Shown piece after piece: positions 48,725 to 60,800 of a stretch of 64,000 nt of DNA. Location: the NCBI RefSeq assembly GCF_012273895.1, contig NC_052116.1, positions 5,828,001 to 5,892,000 of the forward strand. Direction: 5' to 3'. A model generated the notes under the pieces. The model ran no database searches. It was not told the origin of the DNA and saw nothing but the letters and a program-made list of their open reading frames with translations. The translations under genes were made by a program, and so were the position numbers. Within the stretch, counting starts at the first letter, position 1. Every line of letters starts with the position of its first letter. This DNA comes from Zerene cesonia (lineage: Eukaryota; Arthropoda; Insecta; Lepidoptera; Pieridae).

Positions 48725-51221
48725 AGATAAATACAAAGTAGGTAGGTACCAAAGATTAAAAAAGTACGAGTTTTTTTTTAACATTGTATATTTAAATTTT
48801 CTATTTCATATCGCACGATAAATTGAAATGTGTGTAAGTAAAAAAGTACATTTATATGTGATAGCGTAAATTATAGGTTTTTATCGCCACACACTCTACA
48901 CACGCGCTCGAAACCGCAAAATGAGGAAGAGAGGAGGTAATCGAATTTTAATATTGGGTTAATTTTCGCTCGTTAGCAGTTTTAACAATATTTAATATTT
49001 TAACTATGCGAAAGACATGAATTTATTTACCTATATTAATATAAAATCTTAAAACCAAAGACTCCAATAAGATGTTACAACTTGTAATATTTAACATAAA
49101 TTATTTTAAAACCATCCGCTACGTACTTAAGAAACTCGCTGTGCATTAATAAAGCGGTTCGCAAAGATTCAAGCACGAACAAGAAAATGAAGCCGGATAA
49201 ACTATGCAAGAATGTTATTAAATATGAACAACGTTTAAGCTTTGTTTACAGCACCGTAAACGTTAATAATTGTTTACACACACTACTTTTGTTGTATTTA
49301 ATTTTAATTCTGCACTCCTGTATTCGAGTATAACAATACCACCAATGAATGAATCCATTATTCACCTACCGGTAATTATAAACGACTTAATAATGTAGGT
49401 ACATAGCATAAGTTAATTATATTGAACGATGTCATAACTATAATCGTTATGCATTAGTGATCATAATCACATTTTATTATTTAAGCTTTTCAACTATTTT
49501 AAGAGTAAGGTCATTCGATTAAATACAACTATTGTATGCCCCCAATGTTGGAATTTATAACAATGGAAGAAAGGTCAACCTCATCTGTAACTAATCCTCT
49601 ATGAACGCATTGTTACCTTTTAACGGCCTATATTTTATTTTTACTTTAAAATCTAATCGATTACCGACATTCAAAAGATAGCATTATCATCGTCACCCCT
49701 AGGTACATTTACAAACATCCAACTGCAATAAATACTGTTTATGTGTAAGTGAATACTGTTCTTAGTTCACTTTAAGTTTCAACTGTCAATATAAGTTCGT
49801 CGACTTTTCTCGCCTCGACATAGCATTTAATCTCTAAAGTGATCGTATTATAACTCCTGTCCGCTGGTGACTAGTAGCAGACAGGCAGGCATCGCAATTT
49901 TATTTAGCGGTCAATGCCAAACCTAGTTTAATTGTAATTGAAAGGTAGGAAACGCAATAACAATTGAGCAATCATGAACGAAATAGTAAATCTTTTCAGT
50001 GTTGATTGAAAATTCTAAAAATAATTTGATAAAAACGTCATGATTTTACATTTATATAATAATCACGAATGTTGTGTGAATGTAATGTTGTCGTCCTTTA
50101 CTTGCATTCTATCACATAAATCATCTATAGATACATAGGTATAATAAACCAGTAAAAAACTGTGTCAGTACATTAAAGATATTAAAGAAATAATTGAAGT
50201 GGGTATAAAAGAGTAAGAGGAGATATCAAAAAAAAAAATCTGCTTGTTCGTTTGTACACGCTGATCTCTGGTACTACGTGAGGGCTTTTAAATGAAAGTT
50301 TTTTTGTTGTATAAGTATTGACTGTGGGCAAAATATAAGCTATAATTTATTTGCAAAACTGAAACACCTGAAGCATAACCACAGCACACCACCTACACTA
50401 TAAGAGATATTTATAAAATCTGCCGTAACTAAAATTGATGCACGTGATGAACATTTTCTGCTGAGAGTATAAATTTGAAGAAATGGAACACCTGATATGG
50501 AACTCCGAGAGCTCAGCTACATTATAACATATTGTATTGGTGTGAGATCTTAGCAAACACTGTTTGGTCTGTCATTTCATTTTCATATGTCTAACAAAAA
50601 TAGAAGTTTTGGAACTCTCGATGATGAACTACACAAGCCCAACTACACTATAACATAAATTGAAATGATGTCTTGGCGTATGAGGTTCAGTCTTATGGGC
50701 ATTTTCTGTCGAGTTATATTAGTCGAGATCAGGAACATATGTAAAGAAAAGTATTATATCAACAATTTAAACCTAATTCTATTGAAAGCCTCCTCAAGTT
50801 TGTTCACATCAAAGTTCACGCGAACGAAATCGCGGCACCAGCTAGTTTTAAATAGACTCATAATTATGATATCATTGTTGATGAGTTAATAAAGGTAAAG
50901 TTGGGGTCGGGATTCAAATAAAACATAAATATTATTTATACTATTTCTTTGCTGGTATTGTTTGTGAATGCGCCTTCCCCGTATCCCTTGTATGGGGCTA
51001 AGGCATACAACCGTCGAAGCAGTCCATTCTAAGCCCATGTTAATCACTATATATAATTATTACTACCAATTATTCCAATTCCATTAATATTAAAATATAT
51101 TAAAGATCATGCTATATAGGTATATGATTATATTGAGGTTACATAATTATGTATACTTGTTTTATTGATACCAATACTACACTACTTTGTAATATTATAA
51201 GTATTTAAAACGAGAACGTTT

Positions 51222-51261
51222 AATTTCAAACACATCATCGATATCCATACGAAAAACTAAG
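51222..51261 (+). repeat. left 40-bp direct repeat flanking a SINE
   Basis: Matches 51461-51500 at 36 of 40 positions, including 17 identical bases at the 3' end (CATACGAAAAACTAAG region). Confidence 0.7.
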
Positions 51262-51460
51262 GCACTTTTTCATCATCATCACATCAAAATTCGTCATCAT
51301 CATCATCATCATCAGCAGCCATATCCTATGAGGGTTACGGCGGCGTACCGTAATCCACCACGATGGCCCAGTGCGATTTGACAATGTCACATGTCATCGA
51401 ACTTTTGATCCTTGCACATGCCAGTTTCCTCATGAAGTCTTCCTTCACCGTTTTAAGCAT
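51262..51460 (-). mobile_element. SINE copy with long TCA/TGA run
   Basis: The inverted GAT tail (CATCATCATCATCATCATCA) is at the left, then CCTATGAGGGTTACGGCG, CACCACGATGGCCCAGTG, GTCACATGTCATCGAAC and CTTCCTTCACCGTTTTA, matching the SINE body. It is truncated before the A-box head. Confidence 0.8.
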
Positions 51461-51500
51461 AATTTAAAACACATCAGCGACATTCATACGAAAAACTAAG
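51461..51500 (+). repeat. right 40-bp direct repeat flanking a SINE
   Basis: Second copy of 51222-51261 with four substitutions. This is longer than usual for a target-site duplication. Confidence 0.7.
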
Positions 51501-51637
51501 TCTTATTTATATATTATGCTTTTATTTTAAAGCAACTTACTTGGCAAAAACTGGCACCTTGTAAGGGCATATAAATAATGAAGACAACAGAATTGTACTA
51601 TAATAATCTTTGTCACTCAGGATAAAAAAAAAACATC

Positions 51638-51680
51638 TTTATTGTAATGAAACAAACAACACTCATAGAGAATCTTTATT
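51638..51680 (-). terminator. ATR polyadenylation signals
   Basis: Two AATAAA hexamers on the minus strand, at 51680-51675 and 51643-51638, about 50 and 87 nt after the stop codon, indicating a short 3' UTR. Confidence 0.65.
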
Positions 51681-51729
51681 ACACTTAAATCTAAAATCAC
51701 ATTAAAGCACATTTCGCGTACAAAAGAAT

Positions 51730-51858
51730 CTACAAGAACGGCCCCCATCCAATATACATCTGGCATAGATTATGTACGCTCGTCGCTTCTACAATGAGAT
51801 GCTCCACTTGACCTTCCGGTGAGAGCGAAAGTGACAGCTGTTTGTTTTTCGTTTTCAC
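51730..51858 (-). CDS. ATR: ATR last exon (FATC)
   Basis: VKTKNKQLSLSLSPEGQVEH LIVEATSVHNLCQMYIGWGP FL, then TAG. This is the full FATC domain with the invariant Gly-Trp. Acceptor AACGTTTGCAG. The join to exon 23 aligns with human RLQGVIKTRN. Confidence 0.97.
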   Translation of the reverse strand: MKTKNKQLSLSLSPEGQVEHLIVEATSVHNLCQMYIGWGPFL

Positions 51859-54800
51859 CTGCAAACGTTAGCTGGATTAATGTTTCTGCTAATTGTTAAG
51901 TATTGCGTTCGTTAGTTGAGAAAATGCTTTTGATATTTTATTCGCTGTTAATTGATTTTAATATCAGCTGAAGGTTTAATGAATTGGTTGTAAGTATATA
52001 ATATTTTTTTAATCATACTCAATTTGTTACATAGGATTCCTTTGCGTCGTGACTGTGACTTGTTGTTAGTTTTATGGTTGTATTGAGAAAAAAAAATTCA
52101 AATACAATGATGGATAACCCATTAGATACATTAATAGAAAGTTAAGTGTTTTAACTCCAAATAGTACGTAAGCCATTAAGTGCGCATGGAAGTGGGCGGG
52201 TGGTAATATAGACATGATTCTAAAAGAGCAACTACCGAGTTTCTTGCCCGCACTTCATTGTATAAACTGCTCTCCGAGCCTATGGTGCGTCGATAAGTCT
52301 AATTGATTAAATAAATGTTCGAATTTGAGTTTGAGTTTGAATTTGAGTTTAATTGAAGATTTAGATAGAATTCGAGATTGGGTTTGAGTTTGAGTTTCAG
52401 TTTGAGTTCCAGTTAGAGTTGGAGTTGGAGGCGAGTACCATCCCGTTGAGGCGGTGGCGTATCTGCAGCAGGTGGTGCAGCGCCTGCTCGTTGGTGCGCT
52501 CGGCGGCGTCGGGCGCGGCGCGCGCGCGGCCCCACGCCACCAGCGGGTCGTACACGAACGGGCCCACCACGGACATCAGCCCCGCCGTCTGCGCGCGCAG
52601 CGCCCGCATCACCGCCTCGCAGCTCTTCCTGTTATCGTAATTAGTTATTTTTTTTTATTCATTTAGGCTCATTAGCAGTTGTATATCGCTATATATATAA
52701 AATTCTCGTGGCACAATGTTAGTTTAGAAATCTTTTATTCTTTAAAAATGTATCACCTTCAAAATTGTCAGAAGTAAACCTAATTTAAATGGGTAGCCAA
52801 AAACTTTCAAATAAAAAAAAGTAAGAAAATTCTGAGGAAAAAGCAAAAAAAATAACCACCTCCTTGAAATAGTATGAAATTTGGCTACATTATTTATTTC
52901 TTCTCCGTCACAAAACGAAACAGTTAGAAATGCTCAACCTTATTGGTGATTGATTCGTCACCTAAAAGTTTCGCTTCAATTAGAAATACCTCATGATACC
53001 TTGACGCAAAAACTACATCCAAATCCAAGCAGAGGACGCCTGTGCGATGTGCGAGAGCGATTAAGCACCATTAGCGTTGCTATGGTTACGGTTCAAACAA
53101 TCACATGCACCACTAAACACATCTAAAAAATTTCAAGCACAAGGTCTCTTAATTTAATGCGTACTATAAATTACTTGAATCATTCATAACTCTAGAACAT
53201 CAAGACTAGAGTTAAATTTGATTCATATATAAAATTATAAGGCTAAAGAGTTTGTTTTTTTTTTTTTTTGTCTGAACGCACTAATCTCAGGACCCACTAG
53301 TCCGATTGGAAAAATCCTTTCAGTGCTAGATAGCCCATTTATTGAGGAACGCTTTAAGCTATATAACATCAGGTGCTACGTGGGCAAAAACCGCGGGGCA
53401 CGGCCAGTAAACATATAAACGCCACACGGATCGTACCGGAACATGCCCTCGTGCATGAGCGGCCCCATGGCGGCGGCCATGTTGTGCGTGAGGCGGAAGG
53501 GCACGCGCTCGGGCCACTCGAACGCCTCGCCCTTGTTGAACAGGCAGTTGAAGTCCACGTGCACCGTGTCGCCGTTCGTCGAGTCGAACGATATGTTCTC
53601 GCCGTGCCTGTCGCCGAGACCTGAAATACCAAGTTCATTTTATTTCATTTAGTTCATTTCATCGTCAACATCATTATGAGCGCTTCTATAAAAAAACAAT
53701 TAAATATTATTGATGATTACTTTTATCATGATAACTTAATTTGTATAGAAAATCCGGGTACAGTCCAATCGTTTCGTTCGAAGAATGCGTTTACCTCGAT
53801 ACTTTTCTGGGAGTTATAAACCTCAAGGTAGTGGAACTTGGAAAGAGCACAGTAATCTATTAAATCAATCATTTTCAAAACTCGCTAAAAATATAACATG
53901 TAAACTACCAGATGACTGGACTATAAATATTGAATACATTTCACATTATCTGATTAAGTATACCAATTGTATCTTCCGGACATATAATACTAGATTGATT
54001 TTTAATAACTTTTACCACAAACAAGAAAGCATATCTATGAACTTACCTAAAATGTATCCAACCATTGACATAACAGCTGTTGTCCTTATATAAGCTGAAC
54101 GTGCCTGGTACCTAAACAAAGGGTTAATTTATTTACATTTGAATTAATATGAATATATATTTATAAGACGGATTTTAATTTCTATAGCTTGAATTTTTAT
54201 TTGAGCTATCGATACAGTTTTCTTCAAAGCGTCCAATGTGTAACCATAGCGTTAATTATAGATTTTATCAAAACTAAAAAATAAATAATAGGCATATACT
54301 ATAGTCGCTGCGCCCCCGCGGTTTCACCCGCGTAAGTAAGTATCCCGTAGGAATATCGGCATAAAACGCCTATATGTTATTCCAGTTGTCCAGCTGTCTA
54401 CGTACCAAATTTCATTGCAATCGGTTCAGTAGTTTTTGCGTGAAAGAGCAACAAATACACCCACATCCTTACAAACTTTCACATTTATAATATTAGTATG
54501 AAAGTATGATAGTAGGATAGTAGGATTAGTAGGATTATTCTTTTACAATTAGCTATACATTACCATCCATATGGATCAGAGAACACTCTTCGGAACCACT
54601 CTTGGAAAACCGGTGGATGTCTTGGAAGCAACTGTTGCTCGTAGATACGACGCTTTTTCTCCACGGGATCTTTGTTGAGGCACATCATTTCTTTTAACTC
54701 GCGATTACTTGTGTGAATACCTGCGAATAGTATATTAACGATTATAATAATTATTAGTGTTTTTTCTTCCTTTAACTTGACGAAAATAAATTTGACGAGA

Positions 54801-57800
54801 AATATGACCAGCGTTAGATTTTACATTGTCATACAAGCTTAATTATTTTTTTTACATTTATATTAAATACACATATTTTTAATTTCAGCAGCTTAAAATT
54901 ACTATTGGTATTCCTGTCCCTCGTCTCGCACGTCTTAGGAAACAATAAAAAAATATCTTTCCTTTGAATTAAATACACATAATATGTATATCAATACCAA
55001 AACATACCTTTTTGTTTATAAATATGCATCAAAACAGGTCTCAAGCCGACGAGATTAGGCACCCACTCAATGAGGCCGCATTCTTCGTTCAGCGGCAAAA
55101 CGCTATACGTGCGTATATAAAGTCTGCGGCGACGAGTCTCTGGTGCATCTTGTAGGAATCTGTTCACGACTGTGTTAAATTCCATTAGACGAAAGTCCTT
55201 TCTTAAATCGTCGCGGGGTTTCAACATTATTATGTACGACTTGCCGTCTGAACCTAAAATATAATTATTATTGTTTCATAACGAGGGAGTGAAAATTTTA
55301 CATAGAATATAAATAATAGCATGATCTCATATTGGTTTAGTTGAGCACCAATTATATTACTTTTTAAATTCCAGAACTATAAGAGATCATAATTGTCGAT
55401 TAGTAGGTATTATGGCAATCTTAATGAAATGAACAATGTAATGCAATATTGATAGTGTAAAAAAAATATATTTATTAAATATATCACAACACTTCATGTC
55501 AGTAATATAGCACATGATTTATAGGAAACGAAAAAAAACAGAAAGCCCAGATAAAATATGAAACGAATTTATGCTGATATGGGTTTACATACCTTTCAAA
55601 GTAACCTTCCTAGGTTTCTGCAAAGACGGTAATATCTGTATTTGTTCCTCAATACCAGCTATATACACCGGCGGGTCTGTTGGTATATTGAAGTCGATAC
55701 GTTCTTGCCTCGCAGCTTTCGAGGGTAGAATTATTTTACAGAACTCTTGGAAGGGCATCATGATGTGACTGAAGTTCTCTGTAGCTAAGAGACGGGGTAA
55801 AGTACGAACGAGTGAAGATACTGTAGTCGTCTGTAATAACAATTATTAATTCAGTAGGTATTATATAAGAATTATCTGTAATAAATATGGGAAAAGCCTG
55901 GAAAATGTATGCAGAAAAATTTGTGCATTTTTAATACTTACAGAACCGGTGCCAGCAATGGGTTTGTTGCATAATTCAATCAGTTTTTCAGCCAATTGTG
56001 TGAAGTCACACACCAGTTTCAACATGTGGGGCTCTTTTAGCCTTGGATCCGCGAATACATCCGCACAACGCTAAAAATTATTTGCTAAGTATATTATATT
56101 TTCTATAAAATAGGTCAACAACATCTCTAGGGGAGAGGTACCACTCTAAATTCTAAAATGGTACCGAATGACGACATTTTCCTTTTCATGACTAAAATGC
56201 AGTTATAACAATATAAAAAAAAAAAATTACTTTAATTTACCTTGATACGTTGCGGATAGCTGGATTTAATGACGCACATCATCATCCATAACGTGTGTTG
56301 GGGGTAAGCCATTATCAATTTAACTATGATAGCTTTAAGTTGAAGATAAACCTAGAAAAAATACATGCAATAAATACATTGTCATATTTTTTATGCACAT
56401 TTTCATCGACATTTTCGGCAAGTCGTACATAATAATGTTGAAATACACATATTTCTGGTAATTAAATAATTATCATTTAATTACCAGTCGTTCTTAGTTC
56501 ACAAAAATGATATTTTAAATTCAAATCTCGTTTCAGATTGATATTTTAAGGGCTGTGTAAATTAAAAAAATTACTAACTTCTTTCACCGGATGACAAATC
56601 CTGGACACGATTTGCGAGAAAGCAGTCAAATATAGATAAATGGGTAGCCTCTCTGAGTAAGTCTTTATTATCTCCGTCATTTGCGCAAGTACTGAGTGTA
56701 TGCTCGTGTCCGATGACGTTACCTCTACGTCTAACCTGGAAAAAGAAAAAAAGTTAATGGACTATTTCATATTAAAAACATGATATGAATATAATGTGAC
56801 TTATTATAATGAGACATAAAGTCTTACAACGTAACAGTAAAGCATGCATTTACAGGAAACGCGCTAGTGGGGTGGCTCTTTTCTCTTATGAAATAATAAT
56901 CCTTGACTGATTCACGAAAGTGTCTAGTAAAGACTCTTCTTTACCTCGATATAACATTCCCAATGTCAGCTGGTTAATACTCTGGATATTGGCTATACAA
57001 TGCAAAAGCTAAATAAATTTAAAACATAATCGCTTTGTCAGAAGTCATAGGCCTATTCATTTTGTTTTTTCTAAAACAATCTAAGTTGTATTCCTAAAAG
57101 GTTTTTTGTTTATATTCAAAATACGGCGACAAACATGATACATATTTTTTTCAAAAGATATCCAACCAAAAGTATATAGTTATATGTATGTATATGGTAT
57201 ATAGCCATTTTTATACATCTATACATATATATTTCACGTTACTTACCATATAGACAGCATCCTCGGCATACTTTGGTACAAATACTTATGTCCATACTGT
57301 AATGCTTTCCCATAGCTATTGAGCGCGTATATGCGTCGTGTCCACATAGCCCCACTATCACTTGCCACCTCCCCACTGCTAACTTTCTCGTAATAAGAAC
57401 CTAGACATACCTAAAACAGAAAGCATTTTTATTTGTATTGAACATGGTAATACATTGAACTTAGTACTATTCTATGAATTTTCTACAAATATTTATTTTT
57501 TTCGGTAGTTATTGGTTTAGAACCTCGAAGTTTGGGTCTGAGAGTCAGCGATTCGAGATAGACGCCAATTCATTGATTTCCCATGGTGATGATGATGACG
57601 ATAATTTTTTTGGTAAAATTTCAATGTTCTTAAATTTTCTGTTATTTTGGTGGTAGGAGAAAAATATATAAAAGATAAATTTACGCTTTTAAATCACAAC
57701 TTACCAAACTTTTCTCCCATTGCTTAAAAACATCAACTGCTTCTTTATAATATCCAATATTGACATCGACGTCCACGTTAGTGGTTTCATCATTATATTT

Positions 57801-60800
57801 CGCGATTAACAATTTTGCTTTAGCACATATTTTTCTGTAAAAGGGCCAGCATACGTTATATCCTACTTCCTACTTATCCTACTAATATTATAAATGCGAA
57901 AGTTTGTAAGGGTGTATGTGTGTTTGTTCCTCTTTCACGCTAAATCTACTGGACCGATTACAATAAACTTTGGTACGTAGACAGTTGGACAACTGGAATG
58001 ACATATAGGCAACTTTTCATCCAGATATTCCTACGGGATACGGACTTACGCCGGTGAAACCGCGCAGCCCGTATCCATAATACCATGCGCTACCTTAAAA
58101 AATGTTCACACTACCATTTTAATATTATAGCTTTTCTCGTTATATTTCCATTTAAAATAAACCGAAATTGCTAATCCATGTCGTCGTGCGTCAGTCCTAT
58201 GGAGGAACAGATGTTTTTCTCACCAGTTGTGTTTACAGACTTTATTACTTTACATTATTCCAGTATAACAACGTTCTAATTAATAGACGCGAGTAAGTGG
58301 ATCAAACCAAACACCTCGTTACACGTTTGTGTTTTGAGGTTATTTCGATAATCTGATTTGTACCTTTAAACATTAGAACATTAATTTACCTCTGTTCAAG
58401 GGTAAGAGTCTCTAACTGTGGATAAGCATCATCCAACCCCCTTCGAAGTGTGGTGAATGCGTGTTCCTGTTGCCCGCGAGCCCAGTACATTTTCGCTTTT
58501 TCAATAAATAACTGCTCCGGTTGATATTCTTCTGCGTTTAATATGTACATATACGACTGAAAAAATACAATGCATAAGAGTTATAGCAAACATTCGATTC
58601 AGACGGTATATGCCGCAGTAAGGTGGCTTATTTAGCCGTTTCATTAAGAGCTTAACCTCTTTATTTAAGCTTAACAAGCGGACAGAATAATTCAACACAT
58701 GGTTAAATATAAATATGTGAATACAGATTTTTATAAAACGGCATGGTGAGTATGAATTTTACATAATTATTCTGCTCTTTGTAATTGCCTCGTGCGACGG
58801 AACACAGATGGTAGATAATATGAAACAAATAAAGAATATTTACTGAATAATGCTTTTATTTAATAGCCATTCAGAGATGGTTGAAAAATTTATAATTTTA
58901 TGGAGAAACTTCGTATTAATTGATTACCTGTTGTAAAATACCAGCTTTTCTAGCTTGTTTCGCACTCTGTAACCATAGATCGCCAATGCATGTTCGTAAT
59001 TTATTGCTTGTTGAAGGATGTGTTGGCTCCAACAATTCCTTAAAAAAATAAAGCAGAAAATTTAAACATTTCCAATCCACAAAATAAATCTTCAAGAAAC
59101 AATGCTATTTATAAAGTAACAATCTTAGTAAGTATACTCAAATTTACTTATTACATTTATTTCACGTCGCAGCGAAGCGATTTAATAAGTATTTTTGATT
59201 CCTACGAAACATCTCATTTCTAGAAAAAATTCCCTTAATACCTGGGCGGAAGCCGCGGTTAACAGCTAGTTTGGGTTTTAATGTTTTCTTAATACCTGTG
59301 TCTGTTGCAGTAATATTCGCCTGAGCCGCAGTAACGGCTCTACAGTTCTAACATCTGATTGCACCACCGACAGCCTCTGCCGCCATTCGCTCAGCAATTG
59401 ACTAATTATTTCTTCACTTTGACGATCACCGTCGCGCAAGGACATGAGTCTATGAAAAAATATTGTGATTCTGAAAAGTGTGTCGCGATCAGTATACAGT
59501 GATCCCTCCCCTCCCTAGCCTTCTATTTCACCCTCTCTCCATTCAGTTCCTGGTGTGGAGTACGGGGCAGATGCACTATACATCTCTTATATATTTTTTA
59601 TAAAGAAGCTGGTATGCTGGGCTGGGGTAATATTTTCTCTAGCTATTTAAAACAAATTAATAGCGATATATATCTGTTCCACTGACCGACCCACACATTA
59701 TTTTTTGAGTCTTCCCAGGGAATCGACCTCCGCAACCCTTCGGTTCTACCCTCGTGCATTGACCACTTTATCAAGGTCAAATAGCATAAAGAACTAAAAA
59801 TCATGTACTTAGTAATATGGACAAGGTAACCACTCAGACTCAGTTAAAATTATACATCATTTTTACTTAAAACAATTAAAGCTAAATGAAGCTGCAATCT
59901 TGGAGACCAAAGCTAAATACGTCGAGATTATTTACCTTTCACTTTTCCAAAGCCTCAGAAAGTCATAACATTTCCATCACATTCTAAGCCATTTTAAATG
60001 TAAATGTCACATATAGCCAACAAACCTCCTCAATGTTTCCTCAGCATGTCCAGCTTCAGATATAATATGCAATCCCAATACACTCTGGTAGCCACTCCGT
60101 AAGGCACTTTCACCGCGAGTCTCTCCATCCATTTGCTGAAGAAGCCTGTTCATTGCATCTGAACATGATTCTCTGAAGATATCGTGATCTTGCTTCCGAT
60201 ATGCGAGCAATATCCTACCCATTAATAGACCCCAGTTTTCTCGGGAAGGAGGCTGAGGGAGAATCAGTAAAATTTTGTATTTTATACAGTTATTAATAAT
60301 AAATAAATAATAAAACGTCGTTGTGAAGTTATTAAGGCTCACATGCTCATTCTTTTAAGAGAAGTACGCACGCAGGACGTAGATGCATATACGCAAGTAC
60401 GCAATATAATATAGTACACTCGAGAAATCTTGTATTAAATTCTTATACACATAAGTTTTCACAGAACTTCTGTATAATTGATCAGTGAAAAAAGTGCATC
60501 TGATATATCATTTACCAACTACTAACTTAAAATACTTGCAATTTATGAATACGGTCAAATATTAAGTGCAAACATGACTTACAACAGGCTTGTTAACCAA
60601 TTCATCAAGTTGTTCAAATCGTCCCAATCTCCACAGAGGCTCGGCCGATAATTCCTTCATAGTATCATCTATTTCCTGTTCGCTTAACAGACGATACGCC
60701 GTGAAGGGTTGGTCTAATCCTAGATAACAATCTATCATACCCTGAGAAAAGAGGCCATAGATTATAAAACCTTATTTCCATTCACTGTCAAAATAAATTA

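Larger units (their letters stand above)
43777..51729. other. region between SLC26 exon 1 and the ATR stop
   Basis: About 8 kb upstream of the transporter's first coding exon and downstream of ATR. It holds a hairpin (45957-45989), repeats at 46196-46409 and 48571-48724, a candidate exon (48012-48212), a SINE flanked by 40-bp direct repeats (51222-51500), and the ATR 3' UTR. SLC26 5' UTR exons and promoter probably lie somewhere here but I cannot place them. Confidence 0.5.

Noticed and set aside
51290..51320. CAT/TGA run taken alone as a microsatellite
   Set aside because: It is the tail of the inverted SINE at 51262-51460.
52419..52666. Arg/Ala-rich plus-strand frames
   Set aside because: Antisense shadows of the GC-rich ATR exon 23. 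The frames at 53373-53652 are likewise shadows of exon 22.
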